Notes: a model not told the origin generated them from the letters alone. A stretch of DNA of 64,000 nucleotides from G963677185 sp963677185 (GCA_963677185.1 OY781889.1:1736001-1800000), one strand, 5' to 3'. Shown: positions 24,125-33,393, numbered from the stretch's first letter. Numbers and translations: made by a program.

Positions 24125-25207
24125 ATGGCTACCAAGCTAAGTCGCCGCGACTTCATGAAGCTTTCTGCCGGCACTGCCGGTGCGGCCTACCTGGCATCTG
24201 CATTATCGCCGTTCATAGCTGAAGCAAAAGCGGCCGGTACCAAGCTGCCAGTCATCCTTTTTGAAGGTCAAGCCTGCACCGGCTGTTCAGTATCCATGCT
24301 GAATACCATCAGCCCGGATATCGCAACCGTATTGACCGAGGTTATCGACCTGCATTTCCATGCCACTGTAATGGCTTCTGCCGGAGAAATGGCCTGGGAT
24401 TATGTGGAAAAAGTTGCCGCCGAGCAAAAAGGCAAATATGTTCTGGTGGTGGAAGGCGCTATACCAAGGGGTGAAAATGGGAATTACTGCATTCTGGGAG
24501 AAAACAAGGGCAAGGAACTAACCATGCTGGATGCTCTAATTTCGTACGGTTCTAATGCTGCAGCAGTAGTAGCCCTGGGTACATGTGCCACTTATGGCGG
24601 TTTCCCGGCTGCGTCTCCCAACCCCACTGATTGTGCAGGGGTTTCCGAGATTCTTAACGAAAAGGGTATTAAAACGCCGGTAATAAACATTGCGGGCTGT
24701 CCGCCTCATCCGGACTGGATTATCGGTACGATAGCTTATGTGGCACTCGGATTGGGTATTCCTGAACTGGACAAGCTGGGCCGGCCGACGATGTTCTACT
24801 CGCCGATTATACATGACAACTGCCCCCGCCGGCAGTACTTTGACAATGGGATTTTTGCAGAAAAATACGGTGATCCCGGATGCTTGATTGAGATCGGATG
24901 CAAAGGCCCCATAGCTTTCTGCGATGCTACCACCCGCTTCTGGAACGGCGGGGTTAACACTTGTATCGTGTGTGGAGGACCCTGTATTGCTTGTACTTCC
25001 GATGAATTCCCTAATTATCCTATCTATGAACGAATTCCCGAAATGCCGCTGGGAACGGGCGGAACGGCCTCGATTAATCAGGTGGGCCTGGTTCTCGGTG
25101 GCTTGACCGTGGCAGGGATCGCCGGGCATTTAGCCTGCAACGTGCTGGAAGGCCGCATAGGGCTTCCCAAGCTCGAAGATCATGACAAGAAGGAAGGTGA
25201 CGAATAA
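24125..25207 (+). CDS. hyaA: [NiFe] hydrogenase small subunit, Tat-exported
   Basis: A 360-residue precursor. It has a twin-arginine signal (LSRRDFMKLSAGTAGAAYLA, cleavage probably after AKA near residue 36). The proximal cluster cysteines are seen in GQACTGCSVSML, LGTCATYGG and NIAGCPPHPDW. The medial and distal cluster region follows (DNCPRRQYFD, PGCLIEIGCKGP, CIVCGGPCIAC). A C-terminal hydrophobic helix (VGLVLGGLTVAGIAGHLACNV) anchors it to the membrane. It is a membrane-bound, outward-facing group 1-type enzyme that oxidises or forms H2 outside the cell. Its stop overlaps the next ATG by one base. GAAAGGGGG precedes ATG 24125. Confidence 0.95.
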   Translation: MATKLSRRDFMKLSAGTAGAAYLASALSPFIAEAKAAGTKLPVILFEGQACTGCSVSMLNTISPDIATVLTEVIDLHFHATVMASAGEMAWDYVEKVAAEQKGKYVLVVEGAIPRGENGNYCILGENKGKELTMLDALISYGSNAAAVVALGTCATYGGFPAASPNPTDCAGVSEILNEKGIKTPVINIAGCPPHPDWIIGTIAYVALGLGIPELDKLGRPTMFYSPIIHDNCPRRQYFDNGIFAEKYGDPGCLIEIGCKGPIAFCDATTRFWNGGVNTCIVCGGPCIACTSDEFPNYPIYERIPEMPLGTGGTASINQVGLVLGGLTVAGIAGHLACNVLEGRIGLPKLEDHDKKEGDE

Positions 25208-26661
25208 TGGCTACAACATTTAAAATCGATCCCGTAACCAGAATTGAAGGTCACCTAGGTGTCGAGCTTACAGTGGAAAATGCGGTTGTCATTGATGCCA
25301 AATCCATCGGCACACAGTTCCGTGGTTTTGAACTAATACTCCAGGGACGTGATCCCCGTGATGCCGCCATGCTAATGCAAAGAATCTGCGGAGTTTGCCC
25401 GATTGGCCATGCCACCGGTGGTATAAATGCCCTGGACGATGCATTTAAAATAGTCCCTACCGATGCTGGCCGCATTATACGCAATTTAATCCTGGGCTCC
25501 AACCTGGTGCAGTCTCATATCCTGCACTTCTTCCACCTGGCAGCCCTTGATTTCGTAAAAGGACCGGCAATTCCGCCTTTTACTCCCACGTATGAAGGGG
25601 ATTTGCGCCTTCCCAAAGATGTCAATGACGAAGCAGTGAACACTTACCTGAATGCCCTGGATCAGCGCCGCCTGGCTCACGAAATGGGAGCAATATGGGC
25701 AGGCAGAATGCCTCATACCCAGACCATCGTAGCCGGAGGCACTACTGAAGTTGCTACCGAGCAAAAAATAGTGGATTTCCTGTTCCGCCTGGAAAAACTG
25801 ACCAAGTTCATCAATGAAAAGTATATTCCGACCGTCAAGGCTGTAGCCGGTGTATACAGCGACTACTGGACCCTGGGCGCCGGTTGTAAAAATTACCTGG
25901 CCTTTGGAGGATACCCGCAGAAGGGTGACCTCGATCATATGAAACGCGAAAACTTCTGGAAACCCGGGGTTATTATCCAGGGACAGAAGGAAGCCTTCAG
26001 TGTCGATAAGGTTTACGAAAACATTAAATATTCCTGGTACGATTACGACCAGGATTCAGCTGGCGAAACACCGGATAAGGCCATCATATCTCCCCACTAT
26101 GGCAAAAAGGAAGCCTACAGTTATGTCAAGGCGCCGCGTTACAATCAGCAGGTCATGGAAGTGGGTCCGCTGGCCCGCCAGCTGGTTATGGAAACCCCGG
26201 ATGTGGTCGCTCTGGGCGACAAGGCTCATTCCATCCTGGGACGTCATTTTGCCCGTGCTGTAGAGTGTGCCCAGATGGCCGGACAAATGAAAGATTGGGC
26301 TACTTCGCTCATAGGTCAGATCGGACAGCCGACTGCAACCCCATACAAGATTCCGGATGAATCCAAGGGAGCTGGCTTGTGTGAAGCTCCGCGCGGCGCA
26401 CTTGGCCACTGGCATGTAATTAAAAAGGGACGCACTGCTGTATATAATGCTATCGTCCCCGGAACCTGGAACATGTCCCCCCGGGATGACAACGGCAAGC
26501 TTGGTCCGCTGGAACAGTCGTTTATCGGTCTCCCTCTGAAAAACCAGGAACAGCCGATTGAAGCGGTTAGACTGGTGCGCTCCTATGACCCATGTCTGGC
26601 CTGCGCCATTCACGTGGTAACCCCGGACAAGAAAACGGTTTCCAAATTTATAGTAAGCTAG
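25207..26661 (+). CDS. hyaB: [NiFe] hydrogenase large subunit
   Basis: A 484-residue catalytic subunit. The N-terminal nickel motif is MQRICGVCPIGHATGG. The C-terminal motif is YDPCLACAIH, followed by 15 residues (VVTPDKKTVSKFIVS). That tail should be removed after the His by a maturation endopeptidase once nickel is in place. RIEGHLGVEL at the N-terminus and the GAIWAGRMPHTQTIVAGG segment are also typical. All four nickel-binding Cys are present as Cys, not selenocysteine. It lacks a signal peptide and is exported with the small subunit. No protease or Hyp assembly gene is in this window. Confidence 0.96.
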   Translation: MATTFKIDPVTRIEGHLGVELTVENAVVIDAKSIGTQFRGFELILQGRDPRDAAMLMQRICGVCPIGHATGGINALDDAFKIVPTDAGRIIRNLILGSNLVQSHILHFFHLAALDFVKGPAIPPFTPTYEGDLRLPKDVNDEAVNTYLNALDQRRLAHEMGAIWAGRMPHTQTIVAGGTTEVATEQKIVDFLFRLEKLTKFINEKYIPTVKAVAGVYSDYWTLGAGCKNYLAFGGYPQKGDLDHMKRENFWKPGVIIQGQKEAFSVDKVYENIKYSWYDYDQDSAGETPDKAIISPHYGKKEAYSYVKAPRYNQQVMEVGPLARQLVMETPDVVALGDKAHSILGRHFARAVECAQMAGQMKDWATSLIGQIGQPTATPYKIPDESKGAGLCEAPRGALGHWHVIKKGRTAVYNAIVPGTWNMSPRDDNGKLGPLEQSFIGLPLKNQEQPIEAVRLVRSYDPCLACAIHVVTPDKKTVSKFIVS

Positions 26662-26670
26662 GAGGTGGCA

Positions 26671-27282
26671 ATGATGGTCAAACAGATGGAAAAAAGGCAT
26701 TCTCCCATGATTCGGATATGCCACTGGACCAATATGATTGCCATTACAATGCTTATTTTAACCGGTTTCTATATCCACGGCCCTGAAGATTTCCATATCT
26801 TCAGTACCATGGACACGGCTCGCTACCTGCACTTTCTATTTGCCTACATCCTGTGCGTAGGTGTAGTTCTGCGAGTGTACTATGCCATTGTGGCCGATGA
26901 CGCCAAGAACCTGGTATTCAATCCGGTGAAGGACACCCCGAACTTCCCGAGCATGATTGCATACTATACGTTCCTGGCCGACAGCCATCCCGATTACGGC
27001 AAGTACAATCCCGGTCAGAAAATGATGTACACAGGCTGGCTGTTTATGGCCCTGATTCAGATCTTTACCGGATTCATCCTGCTGTTCCCGGGTTCCTTCG
27101 AAGGAATGGCAAGTGCTCTGGGCGGATTTATCGTGGTCAGAATCATCCACCTGGTTGTAACCTGGCTCTTTGTGTTGTCCGTGTTTATGCATGTGTATCT
27201 GGACCTTTCCGAAGGCTTCCCGGTGCTTATGTCAATGTTTACCGGCAAAATCCCGAAAGGCTTCCATGGCAGCCACGAATAA
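26671..27282 (+). CDS. hyaC: Hydrogenase b-type cytochrome subunit
   Basis: A 203-residue membrane protein with four helices. Haem-ligand candidates are His in RICHWTNMIAITMLILTG, YLHFLFAYIL, RIIHLVVTWLF and SVFMHVYLD. It passes electrons from the hydrogenase small subunit to the quinone pool or another membrane carrier, and in reverse may allow H2 production driven from the membrane. The large-subunit stop codon overlaps its ribosome site (GGAGG 26661-26665), five bases before ATG 26671; ATG 26674 is equally possible. It ends the operon and is followed by a strong terminator. Confidence 0.92.
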   Translation: MMVKQMEKRHSPMIRICHWTNMIAITMLILTGFYIHGPEDFHIFSTMDTARYLHFLFAYILCVGVVLRVYYAIVADDAKNLVFNPVKDTPNFPSMIAYYTFLADSHPDYGKYNPGQKMMYTGWLFMALIQIFTGFILLFPGSFEGMASALGGFIVVRIIHLVVTWLFVLSVFMHVYLDLSEGFPVLMSMFTGKIPKGFHGSHE

Positions 27283-27294
27283 GAAAGAAGCGCA

Positions 27295-27331
27295 ATGGCG
27301 CTCCCGTCCTGCGGACGGGAGCGCCATTTTT
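27295..27331 (+). terminator. Strong Rho-independent terminator after hydrogenase operon
   Basis: A perfect 15-bp stem (27295-27309 with 27313-27327, GGCGCTCCCGTCC core, loop TGC) is followed by TTTTTA. It also lies just past the convergent ABC gene ending at 27343, but its minus-strand side is less T-rich. Confidence 0.92.
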
Positions 27332-27342
27332 ACATGCTAACG

Positions 27343-29232
27343 CTAGTTTTCGGTGTAGGCGCCGGTGAACTGGCTGTAATGCAGCTCTGAATAGAATCCG
27401 CCCCGGGCCAGCAGTTCTCTGTGGCTGCCCTTCTCAATCAGGCGGCCTTCATTCATCACCAGGATGAGGTCGGCATCCCTGATGGTGGACAGGCGATGGG
27501 CGATGACAAAGCTGGTTCTTTTCTTCATAAGAGCCAGCATGCCCTTCTGAACGTAAGCCTCGGTCCTGGTGTCAACGTTGCTGGTGGCCTCATCCAGGAT
27601 TAGCACAACCGGATCGGCCAGTATGGCGCGGGCGATGGTAAGCAGCTGCTTTTGGCCCTGCGATATATTGGATGCCTCTTCATTCAAAACGGTATTGTAA
27701 CCGTCGGGAAGCGTGCGGATAAAATGATCGGCATGGGCAGTCCGGGCAGCCTGGATGATGTCATCCTGGCTGGCACCTTCGCGTCCATAGGCTATATTGT
27801 CATATATACTGCCATTGAACAGCCAGGCGTCCTGCAGAACCATGCCGAAAACCGAACGCAGTGAACCGCGCTTATAACCCTTGATATCGGCTCCGTCCAG
27901 GGTTATACGGCCGCTGTCCAGCTCGTAGAAACGCATCAGCAAGTTTACCAGGGTGGTTTTGCCGGCTCCGGTCGGACCGACGATAGCGATTGAATGGCCG
28001 GCCCCGGCTTCGATATTCATGTCTTCAATCAGGGGGGCGTCTTCCTTATAACGGAAATAAACCTTTTCAAAGCGTACATCTCCAGCCAGATTGTCCGGCA
28101 CTATGGCACTTAAGTCGTCGCTCTCCTCTTCTGGTTCGTCCAGGATTTCGAATACCCTTTCCGCCGATGCAATCGTTGATTGAATTACGTTGACGATGTT
28201 GGCGGTTTGTACGATCGGCTGGGTGAACTGGCGCGAATACACAATGAATGCTTGCATCTCACCTATGGTGATCAAGCGCTGGGTCACGAAAATGCCGCCT
28301 AATACGCATATAACCACATAGCCTGCATTGTTGACAAAGGTCAGTAAGGGCATGATAATCCCGGAAACAAATTGCGCTTTCCAGGCAGATTCATATAGTT
28401 CGTCGTTCAGACGGTCAAAGGCCTCAATAGACCGGGATTCGCAGCCGAATGCCTTGACCACCTGGTGGCCGGTAAACATTTCTTCCACATGGCCGTTAAG
28501 TTCGCCCAGAATTCTTTGCTGGCCGATGAAATATTTCTGCGATTTTTTAGCAGCAGCCCGAGTGATCACTGCGGACAGGGGCAGAACCACTGCGTATACC
28601 AGCGTCATCCAGGGGCTGATATACAGCATCATGACAAATACGCCCGCCAGGGTGACCAGGGAGGTTATCAACTGGGTCATGCTTTGCTGCAGGGTCATGG
28701 CTATATTGTCGATGTCGTTGCTGACCCGGGAGAGGATTTCTCCGTGGGCATGAGCGTCAAAGTATTTCAAGGGGAGGCGGGCCAGCTTGAAATTGATGTC
28801 CTGGCGCATGTCATACACGGTTTTCTGTGCAATGCCAGCCATTAAATAGCTTTGAGCATAGTTGAAGACCACACTGGCCAGGTATAAGGCAGCAAGGGTG
28901 TAGATTGTCTGCAGGATGAAGCCAAAGTCCACAGCCGCACCCGGTACTCCGGCCAGCCTCAAATTCACGCTGGCAAAGAGGCTGGTGGTGGCCTGCCCCA
29001 ATATCATAGGGCTGAAAATGCCGAAAACGGTGCTGGCAACCGCCAGAAGCAGCACCGCCAGCAAGCGAAAACGGCAGGGCTTCAGGTAAGATATCAGCCG
29101 TTTCAAGCTGCCCTTGAAGTCGCGGGCTTTTTCAGCCGGCTGGCTCAAAGAGCCGATCGGGCCGTGCTGGCGGGCCGACGAATTGCTGAGTCTCTGGCCC
29201 ATGGTTGGTGAAGATTTGCTGGCCTGGTTCAT
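27343..29232 (-). CDS. ABC exporter half-transporter, canonical ATP site
   Basis: A 629-residue fusion of a six-helix exporter domain (residues about 40-340) with an ATPase domain. It has Walker A GPTGAGKTTLVN, Q-loop VLQDAW, signature NISQGQKQL (degenerate from LSGGQ), Walker B VLILDEATSNVD with the catalytic Glu, and switch His in IAHRLSTI. It overlaps the upstream ABC gene by four bases (ATGA) and should pair with it as a heterodimer. In such pairs (BmrCD, LmrCD, TM287/288) one protein brings the catalytic Glu and the other the intact signature, as here. The likely role is drug or lipid efflux. Confidence 0.92.
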   Translation of the reverse strand: MNQASKSSPTMGQRLSNSSARQHGPIGSLSQPAEKARDFKGSLKRLISYLKPCRFRLLAVLLLAVASTVFGIFSPMILGQATTSLFASVNLRLAGVPGAAVDFGFILQTIYTLAALYLASVVFNYAQSYLMAGIAQKTVYDMRQDINFKLARLPLKYFDAHAHGEILSRVSNDIDNIAMTLQQSMTQLITSLVTLAGVFVMMLYISPWMTLVYAVVLPLSAVITRAAAKKSQKYFIGQQRILGELNGHVEEMFTGHQVVKAFGCESRSIEAFDRLNDELYESAWKAQFVSGIIMPLLTFVNNAGYVVICVLGGIFVTQRLITIGEMQAFIVYSRQFTQPIVQTANIVNVIQSTIASAERVFEILDEPEEESDDLSAIVPDNLAGDVRFEKVYFRYKEDAPLIEDMNIEAGAGHSIAIVGPTGAGKTTLVNLLMRFYELDSGRITLDGADIKGYKRGSLRSVFGMVLQDAWLFNGSIYDNIAYGREGASQDDIIQAARTAHADHFIRTLPDGYNTVLNEEASNISQGQKQLLTIARAILADPVVLILDEATSNVDTRTEAYVQKGMLALMKKRTSFVIAHRLSTIRDADLILVMNEGRLIEKGSHRELLARGGFYSELHYSQFTGAYTEN

Positions 29233-30956
29233 GCTGTATCCTCCCCGGCCAGTTGCGAAGAAACGATTTCCTGGTATACACCGCAGGTTTTGGCCAGCTC
29301 GCTATGACGCCCCTGGGCGACAATGTGGCCTTCGTCCAGCACGATGATCCAGTCGGCGTCCATAACAGTAGAAATGCGCTGGGCGACGACGATCATCGTG
29401 GCCTGTGCGGCTTCGGTTTTGAGGGCGGCGCGCAGGCGGGCGTCAGTTTTAAAATCCAGGGCTGAAAAGCTGTCATCGAACACATATAGCAGCGGCTTAC
29501 GCACCAGGGCCCGGGCTATGGACAGGCGCTGCTTCTGCCCTCCGGACAGATTGCTCCCACCCTGCTCGATCATAGCGTCCAGCCCTTCCGGCAGGGCGTC
29601 TATGAACTCCAGGGCCTGGGCGGTTGCCGCCGCTGCCCGGACCTCGCTGCTGCTGGCCTCGTTGCGGCCATAGCGAATGTTGTCAGTGATGCTGCCGGAG
29701 AACAATACCGTTTTTTGCGGCACATATCCGATAAAGGAGCGCAGCCGCTCCTGGGACATAGCCTTGATGTCCAGGCCGTCCAGCAGGATACTGCCTTCAT
29801 TAACGTCATAGAACCTCATAATCAGGTTGACCAGAGAGCTCTTACCGGAACCGGTGCCGCCGATTATAGCGGTTATTCCACCAGGACGAGCCTGGAAGGA
29901 TATGTTTTCCAGGGCAGGCTGTTCAGCGCCCGGAAAGCTGAAACCGACTCCGCGGAATTCAAGCAAGCCCCGGCTTTGGGACGGTTCAGCCGGAATCGGA
30001 GGATCGACGATGCCCGGCACGATGTCCAGGACTTCGTTGATGCGCTGGGCCGATGCTGCAGCTCTGGGAACCATAATAAACATAAAGGAAAAGATCATCA
30101 GCGATATCATAATTAACAGGGCGTACTGGATGAAGGCCATAAGCGAGCCCACCTGCATGGCGCCGCTGTCAATGCGCATGGCCCCCAGCCAGATGGTTGC
30201 TATAACCGTACAGTTAATAATTAGAATCATACCGGGCATCATAGCCGCCATAATCTTGTTGACCCGGACCGCATTGTCCATCAGGCTGCGATTGGCTTCC
30301 TCAAAGCGGGCCTGCTCACGGTCAATGCGATTAAAAGCCCGGATGACCCTTATGCCAGTAAGGTTTTCCCGCATCACCAGGTTGAGGGCGTCCAATTTAA
30401 CCTGCATCAAGCGGAAAAGTGGAATGGATTTTTTCATAATGATCCCGATGAACAAAACCAGGAAAGGCAGGACAACCAGATAAATCCGGGCCAGGCTGGC
30501 GTCTTCGGATACCGCCATGATGATCCCGCCGATGCACATTATAGGAGCGCTGACCATCATCCTCATCATCATGAAGGTCACGGTCTGAATCTGGGTAACG
30601 TCGTTCGTAGTGCGAGTGATAAGGGTTGCCGCGCCCAGTTCGTCAAATTCGTGCAGGGCCAGGCTTTCCACACGAGTGAAAATCAAGCGCCGCAGATTCC
30701 TGGCAAAGCCGATGGCGGTTTTCGAAGCCAGCAGGCTGACCAGCACCGAACAGCCAGTCCCTCCAGCGGCAATGATCAGCATGACGGCGCCCATCTTATA
30801 AATATAGTCAATATTGCCGTTGACAATTCCCGTATCGACTATGTTAGCCATCAGAGCGGGCAGAAAAAGCTCGGCCATGGTCTGGATGAACACCAGCAGC
30901 ATAACCCCTGCTATTAAAAGCCTGTATGGTTTAATATGCCGGTATAGCTTGATCAT
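29229..30956 (-). CDS. ABC exporter half-transporter, degenerate ATP site
   Basis: A 575-residue partner of the next gene, with six membrane helices and an ATPase domain. It has Walker A GGTGSGKSSLVN, an intact signature LSGGQKQRLS, and Walker B LLYVFDDSFSALD. In the last, Asp stands where the catalytic Glu is expected, and the switch position reads VAQRIST, with Gln in place of His. These changes mark the non-catalytic half of a heterodimeric exporter. AAGGAGA precedes ATG 30956. Its start overlaps the marR gene end by four bases and its end overlaps the partner start by four bases, so all three are translated together. Confidence 0.92.
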   Translation of the reverse strand: MIKLYRHIKPYRLLIAGVMLLVFIQTMAELFLPALMANIVDTGIVNGNIDYIYKMGAVMLIIAAGGTGCSVLVSLLASKTAIGFARNLRRLIFTRVESLALHEFDELGAATLITRTTNDVTQIQTVTFMMMRMMVSAPIMCIGGIIMAVSEDASLARIYLVVLPFLVLFIGIIMKKSIPLFRLMQVKLDALNLVMRENLTGIRVIRAFNRIDREQARFEEANRSLMDNAVRVNKIMAAMMPGMILIINCTVIATIWLGAMRIDSGAMQVGSLMAFIQYALLIMISLMIFSFMFIMVPRAAASAQRINEVLDIVPGIVDPPIPAEPSQSRGLLEFRGVGFSFPGAEQPALENISFQARPGGITAIIGGTGSGKSSLVNLIMRFYDVNEGSILLDGLDIKAMSQERLRSFIGYVPQKTVLFSGSITDNIRYGRNEASSSEVRAAAATAQALEFIDALPEGLDAMIEQGGSNLSGGQKQRLSIARALVRKPLLYVFDDSFSALDFKTDARLRAALKTEAAQATMIVVAQRISTVMDADWIIVLDEGHIVAQGRHSELAKTCGVYQEIVSSQLAGEDTA

Positions 30957-31423
30957 GTTTGTTTCTCCTTTGGGCCATGCTGGCAGTACGCTTTTTGCTG
31001 CCGGTGCAGAGCGTCGCTTATATCCTTCAGGCCGTCAACAAGGGCATCGGCTTTTTCATCGGGCATATCTGCCACCAGATCATTCAGACGGGTCCGGATT
31101 CTCCCGCCGATCGCCTGAAGATGGTCGGTGCCGTGAGAATTCAACTGCAGGCGCAATAAACGCTGGTCGGCCTCATCTGCCAGCTTATCCACCCAGCCCT
31201 TTTGTTCCATGTCCTTGATAACATTGGACACATGGGACTTGGCAAAGCCGGTTTGACGGGCCAGCTCGCTAACGGTGATCCCTGGCTGAACCTTAATCCG
31301 GTTGCTAATGATCAGCATTGGAAGTGTAAAATCAAAAGCTTCCAGGGTTTCCCTGAAATATAATCCCAGGCCACGGTGTACATCGCGGAGCAATACGGCC
31401 AGTAGCTCATGATTGGCAGACAA
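30953..31423 (-). CDS. MarR-family transcriptional regulator
   Basis: A 156-residue winged-helix protein. Visible parts are ITVSELARQTGFAKSHVSNVIKDMEQKGWV (recognition helix), DEADQRLLRLQLNSHGTDHL (wing), and flanking dimerisation helices. The start is taken as TTG 31423, preceded by GAAGGAGGG; the longer frame to 31462 lacks a ribosome site. It heads the operon with the two ABC genes and most likely represses it until a substrate drug binds. Two inverted repeats upstream (31468-31493, 31521-31534) are candidate operators. The promoter -10 on the minus strand is TATAAT at 31502-31507. Confidence 0.88.
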   Translation of the reverse strand: MSANHELLAVLLRDVHRGLGLYFRETLEAFDFTLPMLIISNRIKVQPGITVSELARQTGFAKSHVSNVIKDMEQKGWVDKLADEADQRLLRLQLNSHGTDHLQAIGGRIRTRLNDLVADMPDEKADALVDGLKDISDALHRQQKAYCQHGPKEKQT

Positions 31424-31467
31424 AGCCAGCCCTCCTTCGGTTGTATTATAGGGTAGGTTCATCAGAA

Positions 31468-31493
31468 AAAACCGTTTCCCAGAGAACGGTTTT
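31468..31493. promoter_or_regulatory. Inverted repeat at the marR-ABC transcription start
   Basis: AAAACCGTT (31468-31476) and AACGGTTTT (31485-31493), perfect arms with an 8-bp spacer. It lies where transcription should begin. It fits a MarR operator; a hairpin in the 5' end of the message is the alternative. Confidence 0.55.
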
Positions 31494-31501
31494 CTAAAAC
31501 T

Positions 31502-31534
31502 ATTATAAAACAGATAAATTGTTCTGTACAGAAC
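31502..31534 (-). promoter_or_regulatory. marR-ABC promoter with palindrome over the -35 box
   Basis: On the minus strand TGTACA (-35-like) is followed after 17 bp by TATAAT (31507-31502). The -35 box lies inside a perfect 14-bp palindrome GTTCTGTACAGAAC (31521-31534), so a bound repressor would block RNA polymerase. Confidence 0.6.
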
Positions 31535-31596
31535 GAAAAGAGAATTTCCGGGAATGAGGTTGGTTGATGGGAAGCTTGAAAAATAAAGGGATGGCG

Positions 31597-32712
31597 CTAT
31601 TTGCGGGATGCGCCTGCCTCATCCATAAGCCTGACACCGACTTCCAGCATGTCGTCCAGCGAATACTGGCCGGTTAAAGCATCAATGTCGGAAGCCATGC
31701 GCTCCAGGTCCTTGGGCTCGCTAATGAGCTTGCGAACCATCGCTCCGATATTCCGGATATGCTCCACTCGCAATGCGACTCCGCATTGAGCCAGAATTCG
31801 GGCATTTTCCTCCTCCTGTCCGGCTATGCAGTACGGGATGACTATGGGGGTTCTTTTGGCCAGCGCTTCTGATATTGTAAGGCCCCCCGGCTTGGTGATT
31901 ATTATGTCGGCGGCATCCATCAGTCTGGGGATCTCGTCACTGAAACCGAAAATTACCAGCTCCTTGCCGGCGGGCGACTGTGGGAATGCCAGGTCCAGCT
32001 TGTTTTTCAAGACAGCATTGCGGCCGCAAACGATCAGCAATTTGACCGGTTCCGGGATCTGCATGAGATTTTCCACTGTTTCAATAATCGCTCCCGGACC
32101 CGCATTGCCGCCCATTAATAAAATAGTAAACGGTGGTGATTCAGCGGGCGGAGTTTCGTGGACCAGAAACTCCCTCCGGATGGGTATGCCATAAATGAAG
32201 ATTTTATCCTTGGGTATGCCGGCTTTGACCAGCATCTCCTTCGAATGCCATGAAGGAGCAATGTATGCATCGACAGCGCGATTGACGTAGGAACTGTGGG
32301 CGTCAAAATCCGTAATAATGGAAATTAGCGGGGCAGAAGTGCCTCCTCTCCGCTTGATATCAGCCAAACTGCTTAATGCCAGAGCATGGGTTGCGATGAT
32401 CAGTTCTGGCTGACTGGATTTGATGATACGGAGCAGGCTGCTGCTAAGGATGGAAGCCATCAGAAATCCGACCACCCTGGTTATGGCGGCATTATTGCTT
32501 CCGTGATACAGAATGCCATATAAGAAGTGGGCTCGGATCATTACATTATTGTAACTCCCGGCAATGAGGAGATCGAGAAAGCGGCTGGCATCCTTGAGGA
32601 AATCAACTACTTCGACTTCATAGCCCATGTTCTGATATTCGTTTTGCAGGGCGCCTGCAACCTGGTTGTGCCCGGCGCCAGTTGAGGTCGAAAAGACCAG
32701 AATCTTTTTCAT
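31597..32712 (-). CDS. Diacylglycerol glycosyltransferase, MGDG-synthase/UgtP type
   Basis: A 371-residue GT28-type glycosyltransferase. The N-terminal acceptor domain begins KILVFSTSTGAGHNQVAGAL, the MGDG-synthase signature. The C-terminal nucleotide-sugar site has MGGNAGPGAI and TKPGGLTISEALAKRTPIVI. Relatives add glucose or galactose to diacylglycerol at the inner membrane face, making membrane glycolipids or the lipid anchor of lipoteichoic acid. There is no strong ribosome site before ATG 32712. It is 240 bases downstream of nothing on its strand and probably has its own promoter. The sugar and number of transfers cannot be predicted. Confidence 0.85.
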   Translation of the reverse strand: MKKILVFSTSTGAGHNQVAGALQNEYQNMGYEVEVVDFLKDASRFLDLLIAGSYNNVMIRAHFLYGILYHGSNNAAITRVVGFLMASILSSSLLRIIKSSQPELIIATHALALSSLADIKRRGGTSAPLISIITDFDAHSSYVNRAVDAYIAPSWHSKEMLVKAGIPKDKIFIYGIPIRREFLVHETPPAESPPFTILLMGGNAGPGAIIETVENLMQIPEPVKLLIVCGRNAVLKNKLDLAFPQSPAGKELVIFGFSDEIPRLMDAADIIITKPGGLTISEALAKRTPIVIPYCIAGQEEENARILAQCGVALRVEHIRNIGAMVRKLISEPKDLERMASDIDALTGQYSLDDMLEVGVRLMDEAGASRK

Positions 32713-33099
32713 ACAGCGGGCAGTTCCTTATCTTGCATATGTTTAGTGCCTGAAGCTCTGGCCAGGACCCCCGCGCATTTCGCTGCCGCTATGTTGAGCG
32801 TCCTGACCGATGCCTCCAACCTGGTAAAATCTTGATTTAGTTTAACGGGAATAAATAAACCCAGGCTGAAAGATGGATTAAAATTTCGTTAAAACGGACC
32901 GCCACCACAAATCTTGTCATTCCTGCCGGGAATGACGAAAAATGCTCGGCTGCCAGGGCATTATGTGCGCTGTTGAGAACCTGCCTGCAAATATATTACA
33001 TAATAAGCTTTCATAAGGTGATTGTCCAGCCAGCATAATTCATGGTAGCGGCTGGAAGCGGCTGTGGAAAACCGGAAGCTGTGCGAAATGGGCGCAGCG
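32713..33099. other. Intergenic region, 387 bp
   Basis: No gene seen. One clear hairpin, GTCATTCC (32916-32923) / GGAATGAC (32929-32936) with a 5-base loop, lies in the middle without a T run. The region must hold the minus-strand promoter of the glycosyltransferase. Confidence 0.45.
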
Positions 33100-33393
33100 T
33101 TACAGAAAATATCCCAGGAAGCCAATGCCAGCAATGGCGGCAATGACCACCAGCATGATAATAATGCCGAAGGCAGCCATGAAATAAAGGACTATGCGCA
33201 CATTGAAAGCCAGGTCGTTGGCATAAATCTCATTGGCCGGATTTTTGGGATTGGCGGTATCGGGCATGGCGTTGAAGCGCACCAGCAGCTGGCCGGTCCA
33301 CAGGCGAATCTTATCCCGCCAAACAGTCAGCGCAACCATCAGAAAAATGCATGCGAATATTACCAGTACCGCGATAATTATGAGAATAACCAT
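33100..33393 (-). CDS. Small membrane protein, two helices
   Basis: A 97-residue protein I do not recognise. It has an N-terminal helix (MVILIIIAVLVIFACIFLMVAL), a polar loop with WRDKIRLWTGQLLVRFNAMPDT and NPANEIYANDL, and a C-terminal helix rich in Ile, Val, Ala and Gly (FMAAFGIIIMLVVIAAIAGIGF). The start at 33393 is preceded by AGGAAGAGG; a longer frame to 33441 has no ribosome site. It stands alone. An antisense frame of similar length is poorer in coding character. The helices and basic loop suggest a membrane accessory factor, nothing more specific. Confidence 0.6.
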   Translation of the reverse strand: MVILIIIAVLVIFACIFLMVALTVWRDKIRLWTGQLLVRFNAMPDTANPKNPANEIYANDLAFNVRIVLYFMAAFGIIIMLVVIAAIAGIGFLGYFL

